Part shown: positions 1-7,979 of the stretch, piece by piece
Layout of the letters: every line of letters begins with the position of its first letter
How positions within the stretch are numbered: position 1 is the first letter of the stretch
Assembly: GCA_001603505.1 (NCBI GenBank)
Contig: LUZC01000052.1
Span: forward strand, 1 to 34,930
Length of the DNA: 34,930 nt
Direction of reading: 5' to 3'
Source of the DNA: Bacteroidales bacterium Bact_11
GTDB taxonomy: Bacteria > Bacteroidota > Bacteroidia > Bacteroidales > UBA932
The notes under the pieces: model-generated
The model's input: only the letters and a program-made list of their open reading frames with translations
Database searches by the model: none
What the model was told of the DNA's origin: nothing
Position numbers and translations under genes: made by a program

Positions 1-126
1 CATCACGCAGGCGCCCTTGAGCTGGACCGTGACGGCCAGCGAAGAGCAGATACCCAGCACGAGGACCGTGATCGGGTTGCCCTTGAAAATCGGGTTCAAC
101 AATGTTTTCTTGAGTTCTTCGTTCAT
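1..126 (-). CDS. nqrD: Na+-translocating NADH:quinone reductase subunit D (partial)
   Basis: Only the first 42 codons are present; the gene runs off the left edge. The visible start reads MNEELKKTLLNPIFKGNP and continues into a hydrophobic stretch containing LGICSSLAVT, which is the conserved N-terminus of NqrD, an integral membrane subunit of the sodium-pumping NADH:quinone oxidoreductase. NqrD and NqrE together bind an iron centre within the membrane (family knowledge). The ATG at 124-126 follows nqrC by three bases. A strong GGAGGG ribosome binding site (134-139) lies inside the end of nqrC at a spacing of seven bases, so the start is secure and translation is probably coupled. It is fourth in the order nqrA-B-C-D. 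Confidence 0.93.
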   Translation of the reverse strand, partial: MNEELKKTLLNPIFKGNPITVLVLGICSSLAVTVQLKGACVM

Positions 127-129
127 GGC

Positions 130-990
130 TTAACCCTCCTGATGATTATGTTCGTGGTTGCATCCGCCTTTTTCGGAGCAGCAGCCTTCGCCGCCGCACT
201 GGCCGCCCTCACATCCGCCACAGCAGCAATCGCCTTCATCGGCGGCTGCGCCGGCCTTCTTCTGCAGGAACGGCATATAGGCCTTAAACCAGGTGTTGAG
301 CGCGGCGTCCAGGCCGTTGCAGGTCATCGTGGCGCCGGTGATGGCATCGACCTTGGAAGGATCGTCTTTCGGCGCTCCGCCCTTGACGATGCCGAACGCC
401 TTGTCGGAATTCTTGTAATCCACGCTCTTGCCCTTGAACTGTTCGCGGAACCAGGCCTCGTCCTTGATCTTGGCACCCAGACCCGGGGTTTCGCTCTCGT
501 GGTCAAAGTAGGCGCCCACGATTTCGGTGCAGTCGGCGTTGAAGGCGATGTAGCCCCAGATCGGGCCCCAGAGGCCTGCGCCATAGCACGGGATCACGTT
601 AATGTCTGCACCGTCTTTCTCGAAGACATAGACGGGCAGCGAAGGATTGCCGGCGGCGATGTTCTTGTTCTCGACCTTCAGGTTGTCCTGGAGTTCGATG
701 TCGTCCAGCGCGGTTTCCAGTTCGCCGGTCTTGTTGCCCTCGGCGTCGATCAGGAAGGCCGACTTGATGTTGTCGGCATACATGGCCAAGATCTGGTCGT
801 TGCTGAGCTTGGAGAGGGCGTCCTTGTCGGAGAAGCCGGCGGCCGTCAGCATCTGGCTGATGGTCTCGGCCTTGATGTTGGCCTGCTGCCGGGGCTTGAG
901 CGCCATCGCGGCGACAGCCAGGATGGCGGCCGCGATCACGACGACAATCGTCGTGTAAACAATGGTATATACGTTATTGTTGGTATTCAT
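130..990 (-). CDS. nqrC: Na+-translocating NADH:quinone reductase subunit C with Cys/His-rich tail
   Basis: NqrC carries a covalently bound FMN and passes electrons within the Na+-NQR complex. The 286-residue protein has one N-terminal membrane helix (about residues 9-31) and an FMN-binding domain. The flavinylation motif TGATMT is at 218-223; by family knowledge the threonine of TGAT (Thr221) takes the FMN, placed there by ApbE, whose gene is not in the window. The FMN domain ends near residue 245. An extension follows (about 250-286) with eight cysteines (255, 256, 257, 260, 265, 270, 271, 277) and three histidines in a glycine-rich setting. I do not know this tail as part of the NqrC family; it looks metal- or cluster-binding but its role is unknown. 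The start lies two bases after nqrB. Confidence 0.95.
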   Translation of the reverse strand: MNTNNNVYTIVYTTIVVVIAAAILAVAAMALKPRQQANIKAETISQMLTAAGFSDKDALSKLSNDQILAMYADNIKSAFLIDAEGNKTGELETALDDIELQDNLKVENKNIAAGNPSLPVYVFEKDGADINVIPCYGAGLWGPIWGYIAFNADCTEIVGAYFDHESETPGLGAKIKDEAWFREQFKGKSVDYKNSDKAFGIVKGGAPKDDPSKVDAITGATMTCNGLDAALNTWFKAYMPFLQKKAGAAADEGDCCCGGCEGGQCGGEGCCSEKGGCNHEHNHQEG

Positions 991-992
991 GG

Positions 993-2168
993 CTACACGG
1001 TTTTAGCCCGCTTCAGGCGGCGGTTGACATTGGCATTGACAACATAGTGGTCGATCAGCGGAGCGAAGGTGTTCATCAGCAGGATGGCGAGCATCATACC
1101 TTCCGGATAGCCCGGGTTGAACAGTCGCACCGTGACGCAGAGCGCACCGATCAGGAAACCGTAGATCCACTTGCCGGTCTCGGTCTGCGCCGAGGTCACC
1201 GGGTCGGTGGCCATGAACACGGTACCGAACGCGAAGCCGCCAAGCAGCAGCTGTTCCCAGCACGGGATATCGGTCACGCCCCCCACCGTACCGAGCCAGC
1301 CCACAAACAGGGCGCCCAGCACCGAAGAGCACATGATCTTCCAGCTGGCCACGCCGGTGCAGATGAGAATCAGCGCACCGATGAGGATCGCGATGACGGA
1401 GGTTTCACCCACCGCACCGGGGACGGTACCCACGAACAGGTCCATCACGCTGGTGCCGGCCTGCGACAGGCCGTCGAGCGAAGCGTGCGACAGCGGCGTG
1501 GCGCCCGAGAGGGCATCCACCACCTCACCGCCCTTCCACGGCGTTCCGCCGGCGAGGGCCTTGCTCAGGCCGCCCACCCAGACGGCGTCGCCCGACATCT
1601 TGCTCGGGTAGGAGAAGAACAGGAAGGCACGCGCCAGCAGCGCGGGGTTCCAGATATTCATGCCGCTTCCGCCGAACACTTCCTTGCCGATGATCACGGC
1701 GAAGGCCACGGCGATCGCGAGCATCCACCAGGGAACGTCGACCGGCACGATGAGCGGAATGATGAAACCGCTCACCAGGTAGCCCTCGCTCACCTCGTGA
1801 CCCTTCATCTGGGCCGAGGCGAACTCGATGCCGAGACCGACGACATACGAAACCAGATACAGCGGGATGATCTTCACGAAACCGTACCAGACCATCTGCC
1901 AGAAACCCCAGTCAAGGCCGAACACCTTGCTGTGCTGGAAGCCGAGGTTCCAGATGCCGAAGAGCAGCGCCGGAACCATCGCCATCACGACGATGATCAG
2001 CAGACGCTTCAGGTCGACGCAGTCCTTAACATGCACGCCGCCCTTACGGGTGGTGCGGTCGGGCACGAAGAAGAACGTCTCGAAAGCGTCGAAAGAAGAA
2101 TGAAGCCAGCCCAGCTTGCCTCCCTTGGAGAACGTGGGGCGGATTTTGTCAAAAAAGTTCTTTGCCAT
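993..2168 (-). CDS. nqrB: Na+-translocating NADH:quinone reductase subunit B
   Basis: NqrB is the large membrane subunit of Na+-NQR, with many hydrophobic helices, a covalent FMN and, by family knowledge, bound riboflavin and part of the sodium path. The flavinylation motif SGAT is visible in DALSGATPLSH; the threonine is residue 224 counted from the start used here. Two in-frame ATGs exist, at 2174 and 2168. The GGAGG at 2176-2180 is only one base from the first but seven from the second, so I take the second (protein starts MAKNFFDKIRP, 391 residues). The gene sits 12 bases after nqrA and 2 before nqrC, in one operon. The length is usual for the family. Confidence 0.96.
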   Translation of the reverse strand: MAKNFFDKIRPTFSKGGKLGWLHSSFDAFETFFFVPDRTTRKGGVHVKDCVDLKRLLIIVVMAMVPALLFGIWNLGFQHSKVFGLDWGFWQMVWYGFVKIIPLYLVSYVVGLGIEFASAQMKGHEVSEGYLVSGFIIPLIVPVDVPWWMLAIAVAFAVIIGKEVFGGSGMNIWNPALLARAFLFFSYPSKMSGDAVWVGGLSKALAGGTPWKGGEVVDALSGATPLSHASLDGLSQAGTSVMDLFVGTVPGAVGETSVIAILIGALILICTGVASWKIMCSSVLGALFVGWLGTVGGVTDIPCWEQLLLGGFAFGTVFMATDPVTSAQTETGKWIYGFLIGALCVTVRLFNPGYPEGMMLAILLMNTFAPLIDHYVVNANVNRRLKRAKTV

Positions 2169-2175
2169 AGTCATT

Positions 2176-2180
2176 CCTCC
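2176..2180 (-). promoter_or_regulatory. Ribosome binding site deciding the nqrB start
   Basis: GGAGG on the minus strand lies in the 12-base gap after nqrA. It is seven bases from the ATG at 2168 but one base from the ATG at 2174, which favours the downstream start. Confidence 0.75.
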
Positions 2181-3530
2181 TTACAGCTCTTTCATCATCA
2201 ATTCAATGCCTTCGCGGACAATCTTCTGGATCTCCACCTTCGAAGGGCATACATATTCGCAGAGCGCGACATCCTCTTCGAGGACCTCGTACATGCCGAG
2301 GTTCTCCATTTTCTCGAGGTCGCCTGCCAGGCAGGCTTTGAACAGCTGGAGCGGATAGATATCCATGGGGAACACCTTCCCATAGACGTCGTTCATCAAG
2401 AACGCACGCTCGCCGCCGTTCTCGTTGGTATCCATGTCATATTTCTTCTTACAGCGAAGGAAGGCCGGATAAGCGCGGGAGACGGAGAATTTTTTCGCAC
2501 GGAAGGGATTCGCCCAGCCGAACATCTCAAAGTACTTGCCTTCCTTGATCACGCTAACCTGGTCGTGGTAGAATCCCAGGAAGCCTTCACGGCCAACCGC
2601 TTCTCCAGTGAGGACATCGCCGCTGATGATACGGAGATCGCCTTCGCCGAAATACTCGGCCAGGTCGGTCATGCTGACGCCGGCCGGTACCTCGACATAG
2701 GAGGGATTCACGGCCGCGGGGCCTGCCACCGCAATGGTGCGATGCGCGTCGTAGACGCCCTTGAGGAAGAGACGTCCGATGACTGCCACCCAGGGAAGGG
2801 AGACCGTCCAGACCACCTCGCCCTTGTTGATCGGGCTGATGTGGTTGATCTGAACGCCCACGTTGCCGGCCGGGTGCGGGCCTTCGAACTGATGGAAGAT
2901 CACGCCGGTGAGCTTGTGGAGTTCGTTGCCGGCAAAGTTGCGTGCGGGAAGGGAGAGATGGACGCCGCCCTTGCTGAGTCGGCCGAGGGCTTCGACGCCC
3001 GCCTGAATGGCGTTGAAATCGTCTTTCAATGCGAATTCAGGATCAGCACCCAGCGGGGCTGTGTTCATACCCGAGATGAAGATGGACTTGGGCTCCGCCT
3101 GCGGATCCGCCACGGTGCCGTAGGGACGCTGCTTGATGCAAGGCCACAGGCCGCACTTCAGCAGGAGCGAAGTCATCCCCTGTTTGTCGAGCGAAGCGAT
3201 TTTCGGAATGTCGAAGTGGATGGCTTCGTTCTTTCCGTCCGCCTTGACACGGACTTCCAGCAGCTTGCGCTTGTCACCGCGCACGATCGCCTCGACCGTG
3301 CCGCTGACCGGCGAACAGAATACCATCTCTGCGACTTTCTTGTCGGCGAAAAGCGGCGTTCCGGCCTGGACGCTGTCCCCCTCCTTTACCAGAAGGCGGG
3401 GCACCATTCCGCGAAAATCGGTCGGTTTCACAGCCACCAGACCCGGAGCAACGCGCTTCGTCACTTCGCAAAGGGCCGCCCCCGCAATAGGAAGGTCCAG
3501 ACCCTTTTTCAATCTGATTTGATCTGACAT
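2181..3530 (-). CDS. nqrA: Na+-translocating NADH:quinone reductase subunit A
   Basis: NqrA is the peripheral cytoplasmic subunit of Na+-NQR and is the subunit linked to quinone binding in other species. The 449-residue protein begins MSDQIRLKKGLDLPIAGAAL, the typical NqrA start, followed by the lipoyl-like/RnfC-type N-terminal barrel (LLVKEGDSVQAGTPLFADKK, about residues 47-66). It ends with the family's helical C-terminal region containing CEYVCPSKVEIQKIVREGIELMMKEL. Length matches the family. It is first in the operon. A -7 promoter box (3583-3590) lies about 50 bases upstream, shared back to back with the uvrD gene. Confidence 0.96.
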   Translation of the reverse strand: MSDQIRLKKGLDLPIAGAALCEVTKRVAPGLVAVKPTDFRGMVPRLLVKEGDSVQAGTPLFADKKVAEMVFCSPVSGTVEAIVRGDKRKLLEVRVKADGKNEAIHFDIPKIASLDKQGMTSLLLKCGLWPCIKQRPYGTVADPQAEPKSIFISGMNTAPLGADPEFALKDDFNAIQAGVEALGRLSKGGVHLSLPARNFAGNELHKLTGVIFHQFEGPHPAGNVGVQINHISPINKGEVVWTVSLPWVAVIGRLFLKGVYDAHRTIAVAGPAAVNPSYVEVPAGVSMTDLAEYFGEGDLRIISGDVLTGEAVGREGFLGFYHDQVSVIKEGKYFEMFGWANPFRAKKFSVSRAYPAFLRCKKKYDMDTNENGGERAFLMNDVYGKVFPMDIYPLQLFKACLAGDLEKMENLGMYEVLEEDVALCEYVCPSKVEIQKIVREGIELMMKEL

Positions 3531-3582
3531 GAAAATATTAGGTTAATAATAAAGAGTTTACAATATCGCGCAAAATATCGTG

Positions 3583-3590
3583 CAAATTTA
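3583..3590 (-). promoter_or_regulatory. Probable promoter -7 box for the nqr operon
   Basis: The minus strand reads TAAATTTG, a match to the Bacteroidota sigma-ABfr -7 consensus TAnnTTTG, placed about 52 bases before the nqrA ATG. I see no good TTTG -33 element. It is back to back with an identical box for uvrD. Confidence 0.6.
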
Positions 3591-3616
3591 CCTATAAAAT
3601 GTGATTAAAAAAAGCC

Positions 3617-3624
3617 TAAATTTG
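3617..3624 (+). promoter_or_regulatory. Probable promoter -7 box for uvrD, very close to the start codon
   Basis: TAAATTTG matches TAnnTTTG. It ends only four bases before the first ATG of the helicase gene, so transcription would begin at or within the first codons. Either the mRNA is leaderless, the second ATG (3632) is used, or another promoter further upstream is the main one. Confidence 0.5.
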
Positions 3625-3628
3625 CGAT

Positions 3629-6025
3629 ATGATGAACAATTCGCAAACAGACCTGTTCGAAGGGTTGAACAGTGCGCAGAGAGCCGCTGTGGAGTGTACG
3701 GAAGGGCCTTCGCTGATCATCGCGGGCGCCGGTTCCGGCAAGACGCGGGTATTGACCTGCCGCGTCGCGCACATACTGGAAGGAGATTGCAGGCCTGGCG
3801 AGATACTGGCCCTGACCTTTACCAAGAAAGCAGCCGGAGAGATGAAGGAACGTGTGGCGTCGCTGGTGGGTGAGCGCAAGGCCCGCTGGATCCAGATGGG
3901 CACGTTCCACTCGATCTTTATCCGTTTCCTTCGGGAGTACGCATCCCTGATCGGTTATCCCGAACATTTTACCATCTACGACCAGACCGATTCCCGCAGC
4001 ATCGTCAAGCAGTGCGTGAAAGAGTTGCAGCTGGACGACAAGATCTACAAGCCCACGATGGTACAAAACGTCATCTCGATGGCGAAGAACAGCCTGGTCA
4101 CCGTGGCCAGCTACCGCGCCGACGTCGAGATCACGGAGCGCGACCGCGCCGCCCGGCGGCCCAGGATGGCCGACATCTACGAGCTCTACCAGAAGAAGTG
4201 CCTGGCGGCCGGAGCGATGGATTTCGACGACATCCTGCTCAATATGAACATCCTGCTGAAGCGTTTTCCCGAAGCCTGTACGGCCATCGCGGCACGCTTC
4301 CGCTACATCCTCGTCGACGAGTACCAGGACACGAACCACGCCCAATACATCATCCTGCGCCGGCTTGCCGAGCCGCACCACAACATCTGCGTAGTGGGCG
4401 ACGACTCGCAGAGCATCTACGGGTTCCGCGGTGCGCGCATCGAGAACATCCTCCGCTTCAAGAAAGACTATCCGGAAGCGAAAGAGTTTCGCCTGGAGCA
4501 GAACTATCGTTCCACACAAAACATCGTGGGGGCCGCCAACAGCCTGATCGCCCACAACGAGCGCCGCCTCAGGAAGGAGTGCTATTCCAAGGCCGGAGCC
4601 GGCGAGAAAATCGGCGTCATCAAGGCCTTCACGGAGAGCGAGGAAGCCCACCTCATCGCCTCGTCCATCATCGAACGTATCTACGCCACCAAAGCTTCCT
4701 ACGATTCGTTCGCCGTGCTCTACCGTACCAACGCACAGTCCCGCGCAATCGAAGAGGCCCTGCGCAAGCGCAATCTGCCCTACCGCATCTATGGCAGCCG
4801 CTCATTCTATGAACGCGCCGAGATCAAGGATATGCTGGCCTATTTCAAACTGGCCGTCAATCCGCAGGACAACGAGTCGTTCCGCCGCGTGATCAACGTC
4901 CCGGCCCGCGGCATCGGCGACACCACCATCGACCACCTTGCCGCAGCCGCAGCCCAGGCCGGATGCCCGCTCTACAATGCGCCGCTGCTCGAAAACGAAA
5001 AACTCTACGAAGCCGGTCTCAAGGACGCCGCCATCCGGAAACTGCGCGAGTTCGTGGCGATGATGGAACCGCTCGCAGAACGCACGGAGACCGCTGACTG
5101 CTATGAACTGGCATTGGAAATCGGCAATCGCACCGGTTATCTGGCAGCATTGAAAGCCGACACCTCTCCCGAAGGGCTCAGCCGCTTCGAGAACGTGGAG
5201 GAACTCTTCAGCAGCATCAAGGAATACAGTGAGGAGGAAATGGAGATGCGCCGGGTCCTTTCGGACGACGGCGAGGAACCGGTCGATATGACGGTCTCTC
5301 TGGGTGATTATCTGGAGAACATCTACCTGCTGAGCGAAGCCGAAAAAGACGACATCCAGGATCCCGACCGCGACCAGACCAACAAGATCGTGCTGATGAC
5401 CGTCCACGCTTCCAAGGGTCTGGAATTCCCGTACGTGTACATTGCAGGCATGGAGGAGAACCTGTTCCCTTCGGAGAACATGAAAGATTCGCCCGAGGAG
5501 ATTGAGGAGGAACGCCGGCTGTTCTATGTGGCCATCACCCGGGCGCAGAAGGCCGTTTCAGTGTCGTATGCACAGAACCGCCGCAAATGGGGCAGCGAAA
5601 CGTCGAACCGACCTTCCCGTTTCCTGCACGAGATCGACCGGCAATACTATGCCGTCGAGCCCGACTCCGACCAGAACCGGTACGACGCCTTCCCTCGGAC
5701 CCGTTTCCGCCAGTCAGACTTCGAGACGTACCGCAGGCCGACGGAACCGTCTCGTTCCTGGCAGCGGCCGTCACCCACGCCGACCGTTCAGCCCCGGCCC
5801 GTCCGGCCGATGCCCTCGCCCGCCACGCACACGCCCTCCGCAGGCTTTGCCCCTTCCCCTGTCGCCGACCTGGAAGTGGGACAACGCGTGGAGCACGACC
5901 GCTTCGGCTACGGTCGCATCCTTTCCATGGAGGGCGAAGGCCCTAACAAAAAGGCAGTTGTGGATTTCGACAACGGCGGCCCGAAAACGTTGCTACTGAA
6001 ATTCGCCAAGCTTCGCATCGTCTGA
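3629..6025 (+). CDS. ATP-dependent DNA helicase, UvrD/PcrA family
   Basis: This is a superfamily 1A 3'-5' helicase for DNA repair and replication restart. Visible motifs are Walker A GAGSGKT (33-39), motif Ia in ALTFTKKAAGEMKER, motif II VDEYQDTN (229-236), motif III GDDSQSIYGFRGA, motif IV LEQNYRS, motif V VHASKGLEFPYVYIAG and motif VI in the YVAITRAQK segment. The C-terminus has a proline-rich linker followed by a small beta domain (VGQRVEHDRFGYGRILSMEG...) like the PcrA/UvrD Tudor-type domain that contacts RNA polymerase. The 798-residue length fits the family. Two ATGs lie in tandem at 3629 and 3632. It is divergent from nqrA and faces the methyltransferase gene end to end. Confidence 0.96.
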   Translation: MMNNSQTDLFEGLNSAQRAAVECTEGPSLIIAGAGSGKTRVLTCRVAHILEGDCRPGEILALTFTKKAAGEMKERVASLVGERKARWIQMGTFHSIFIRFLREYASLIGYPEHFTIYDQTDSRSIVKQCVKELQLDDKIYKPTMVQNVISMAKNSLVTVASYRADVEITERDRAARRPRMADIYELYQKKCLAAGAMDFDDILLNMNILLKRFPEACTAIAARFRYILVDEYQDTNHAQYIILRRLAEPHHNICVVGDDSQSIYGFRGARIENILRFKKDYPEAKEFRLEQNYRSTQNIVGAANSLIAHNERRLRKECYSKAGAGEKIGVIKAFTESEEAHLIASSIIERIYATKASYDSFAVLYRTNAQSRAIEEALRKRNLPYRIYGSRSFYERAEIKDMLAYFKLAVNPQDNESFRRVINVPARGIGDTTIDHLAAAAAQAGCPLYNAPLLENEKLYEAGLKDAAIRKLREFVAMMEPLAERTETADCYELALEIGNRTGYLAALKADTSPEGLSRFENVEELFSSIKEYSEEEMEMRRVLSDDGEEPVDMTVSLGDYLENIYLLSEAEKDDIQDPDRDQTNKIVLMTVHASKGLEFPYVYIAGMEENLFPSENMKDSPEEIEEERRLFYVAITRAQKAVSVSYAQNRRKWGSETSNRPSRFLHEIDRQYYAVEPDSDQNRYDAFPRTRFRQSDFETYRRPTEPSRSWQRPSPTPTVQPRPVRPMPSPATHTPSAGFAPSPVADLEVGQRVEHDRFGYGRILSMEGEGPNKKAVVDFDNGGPKTLLLKFAKLRIV

Positions 6026-6114
6026 TTGCCGGAGAGTATCGACCGCGTGGCACAGGTTTTGCAACTCAAACGGCCGAAGTTTTTCATAGTTTAAGTTTAA
6101 GTTTAGGTTAGTAG

Positions 6115-6147
6115 CAAGGGTCAACTTCCGGCAGAAGTTGGCCCTTG
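6115..6147. terminator. Hairpin between convergent uvrD and RNA methyltransferase genes
   Basis: A 14-bp stem (arms 6115-6128 and 6134-6147, one G-U pair) closes a five-base loop CGGCA. It lies between the two gene ends and could stop transcription from either side. No clear T-run follows on either strand, so termination is inferred from position and stability. Confidence 0.6.
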
Positions 6148-6151
6148 TGAA

Positions 6152-7465
6152 TTATATTACGTCCTGGATGGCGATCTGTTGCCGGATCCGGCGGCCGGGG
6201 GGAAGGAGCGAGTTGGTGCGGTTTCCCAGATTCTTGACAAAACCCAAACCCTGTCCCTGATAGGTCAGCAGGAAAAAGCCGCGGGGAGCGTCGGGGAAGA
6301 ACAGCGGGTCGCGGGAGAGGAATTTCAGGGCTTCTTCACGGGAGATTTCAACGGATTCAAAGGCGAAACCGGGAAGCAGGCCGGCCAGGGCGTCGTGGAC
6401 GCTGCCCAGAGCCATGGCGAGATCAGGCTCTGGAACGAGATCTCGACCTTTGCGGGTGGCGACGGCGGTGCCGGAAGCGATGACCTTGAGCGATTTCTCG
6501 AGACGGGCCAGGTCGCGTACGAAGGCGGCGGGGAAGGCTTTCACCAGACTGCCCTTTTCGAGGATTGTCAGACCTGCGGGAGCGACCGGAGTGCCGGCGG
6601 CATACGCTCCGTCTTTGCGGATCAGCGCGGCGTAGAACCCCTCTCCCCTGTCCTCTCCCGGCCAGAAATGGCGTTGTTCCAGCAACTCGCCGCCCAGTTC
6701 CGCGCAGATCCACGCTGCATTTTCCTCGTCTTCCTGCCGGTTGAACGTACAGGTGGAATAAATCAAATAACTGCCGGGCGCGAGCGCCAGCCACACGTCG
6801 CCAAGGATGCGACGCTGACGCGCCGCACATAGCCGCACGGTATCGGGCGACCATTCGGCCACGGCCCGCTCGTCTTTGCGGAACATCCCCTCGCCCGAGC
6901 AGGGGGCATCGACCACAGCCACGTCGAAGAAGCCGCGCAGCGGCGTGAACGCCGACGGATCGGACGAAGTCACCACCGCGTTCGGGCATCCCCATCGGGC
7001 CACGTTTTCCGCCAAAACCGTGGCGCGCTGCGGCACCACTTCGTTGGCCACCAGCAGCGACGATGCATCGAGATGCGACAGCAACTGCGTGGTCTTGCCG
7101 CCGGGTGCCGCGCACAGGTCGAGCACCCGAAGGCCGGACATACGCTCCAGGGCAGCCACAGCCCGGTCGAACAGCCTACCGACATACATCGAGGAGGCCT
7201 CCTGCACATAGTAGGCGCCGGCGTGCAGCAGCGGATCGAGCGTGAAGGAAGGTCTCCCTTTCAGGTAGAATCCTTCTTCCGGAGCCCAGGCCACCGATTC
7301 GCCCGACAAAGAGCCGAAGTGCTCCTGTAATGCTTCTGCCGATAATTTGAACGGATTCACGCGCACCGACACCTCCGGCTCGCCGGAAAGCGCCGCCAGC
7401 ACCCGCTCCGCCCGTTCCGAGCCGAGAGTTTCGTGCAAACCGTTGATAAAGTCGACAGGAAACAT
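6152..7465 (-). CDS. RsmF/RsmB-type 16S rRNA (cytosine-C5) methyltransferase
   Basis: An S-adenosylmethionine-dependent RNA m5C methyltransferase of the NOL1/NOP2/Sun family. Residues from the chosen start: the SAM-binding motif LDLCAAPGGKT (115-125), the catalytic block DAPCSGEGMF (186-195, Cys189) and STCTF (237-241, Cys239); these are the two cysteines of the mechanism. After the domain comes about 170 residues ending in a basic segment with LGFVKNLGNRTNSLLPPGRRIR, as in RsmF-like proteins with an extra C-terminal PUA-like/RNA-binding domain. An in-frame ATG at 7498 would sit inside the promoter box at 7487-7494, so the start is placed at 7465 (MFPVDFINGL, 437 residues). The precise rRNA position modified cannot be told. 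Confidence 0.9.
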   Translation of the reverse strand: MFPVDFINGLHETLGSERAERVLAALSGEPEVSVRVNPFKLSAEALQEHFGSLSGESVAWAPEEGFYLKGRPSFTLDPLLHAGAYYVQEASSMYVGRLFDRAVAALERMSGLRVLDLCAAPGGKTTQLLSHLDASSLLVANEVVPQRATVLAENVARWGCPNAVVTSSDPSAFTPLRGFFDVAVVDAPCSGEGMFRKDERAVAEWSPDTVRLCAARQRRILGDVWLALAPGSYLIYSTCTFNRQEDEENAAWICAELGGELLEQRHFWPGEDRGEGFYAALIRKDGAYAAGTPVAPAGLTILEKGSLVKAFPAAFVRDLARLEKSLKVIASGTAVATRKGRDLVPEPDLAMALGSVHDALAGLLPGFAFESVEISREEALKFLSRDPLFFPDAPRGFFLLTYQGQGLGFVKNLGNRTNSLLPPGRRIRQQIAIQDVI

Positions 7466-7473
7466 TATTTTTG
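7466..7473 (+). promoter_or_regulatory. Probable promoter -7 box for the NUDIX gene
   Basis: TATTTTTG fits TAnnTTTG and lies 29 bases before the NUDIX ATG at 7503. It directly adjoins the start codon of the divergent methyltransferase gene. Confidence 0.6.
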
Positions 7474-7486
7474 TACCGCTTAATGA

Positions 7487-7494
7487 CAAAGATA
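7487..7494 (-). promoter_or_regulatory. Probable promoter -7 box for the RNA methyltransferase gene
   Basis: The minus strand reads TATCTTTG (TAnnTTTG). It lies 21 bases before the ATG at 7465, and it rules against the in-frame ATG at 7498. The two divergent promoters overlap in a 37-base gap. Confidence 0.65.
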
Positions 7495-7502
7495 GCAAAA
7501 TA

Positions 7503-7979
7503 ATGCAGAATGTCTACTTCGAACGCGACCGCATCGCGGTCGACGATGCTGATTTCCCTGAATTCTGTTCCCATTTCGTAGAGATTCCCGCCGGCGGCGG
7601 CCTGGTGTGTAACAAGGACGGCAAATTCCTGCTTATCTGCCGCCACAACATTTGGGACTTGCCCAAAGGAAAACAGGAACCCGACGAGAACATCGAGGAA
7701 TGCGCCATCCGGGAAGTGGAGGAGGAGACCGGGCTCACGCACCTGAGGCTGGGCGAACGTATCTGCATCACCCATCACACCTATCAGGTGTTCGGCGAAA
7801 AATGTCTGAAACATACCCACTGGTACCGGATGTACGACGAAGCGGAAGAAAGCCTCCTGCCCCAGGAAGAGGAAGACATCACCCTTGCCAAATGGGTAGA
7901 AAAAGAGTGCCTCCCGGAATATCTGGCAGGCACTTATCCCTCCATCGTCGAGGTATTCGTCAACGCAGGTCTGTTATAA
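7503..7979 (+). CDS. NUDIX hydrolase
   Basis: A 158-residue NUDIX-fold pyrophosphohydrolase of unknown substrate; the family cleaves X-linked nucleoside diphosphates. The NUDIX box is intact at residues 56-78: G56, E62, then REVEEETGL (70-78), matching GX5EX7REUXEEXGU, which supplies the metal-binding glutamates. The flanking WDLPKGK is typical. The start at 7503 (MQNVYFERDR) is chosen because upstream in-frame ATGs lie within the oppositely transcribed methyltransferase gene, and a promoter box sits at 7466-7473. The 3' end overlaps that of the LolA-like gene by 20 bases, tail to tail. Confidence 0.9.
   Translation: MQNVYFERDRIAVDDADFPEFCSHFVEIPAGGGLVCNKDGKFLLICRHNIWDLPKGKQEPDENIEECAIREVEEETGLTHLRLGERICITHHTYQVFGEKCLKHTHWYRMYDEAEESLLPQEEEDITLAKWVEKECLPEYLAGTYPSIVEVFVNAGLL

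Noticed and set aside
1047-3527. Long plus-strand open frame opposite nqrA and nqrB
   Set aside because: It is antisense to two well-recognised genes. Its product is a low-complexity mix rich in His, Arg, Asp and Glu with no family resemblance, which is typical of a shadow frame in GC-rich DNA.
6090-6110. Short tandem TTTAAG-like repeat before the uvrD hairpin
   Set aside because: Only about three imperfect copies of a six-base AT-rich unit; too short to call a repeat element.
7347-7502. N-terminal extension of the NUDIX protein
   Set aside because: It overlaps the divergent methyltransferase gene and lies upstream of the likely promoter.
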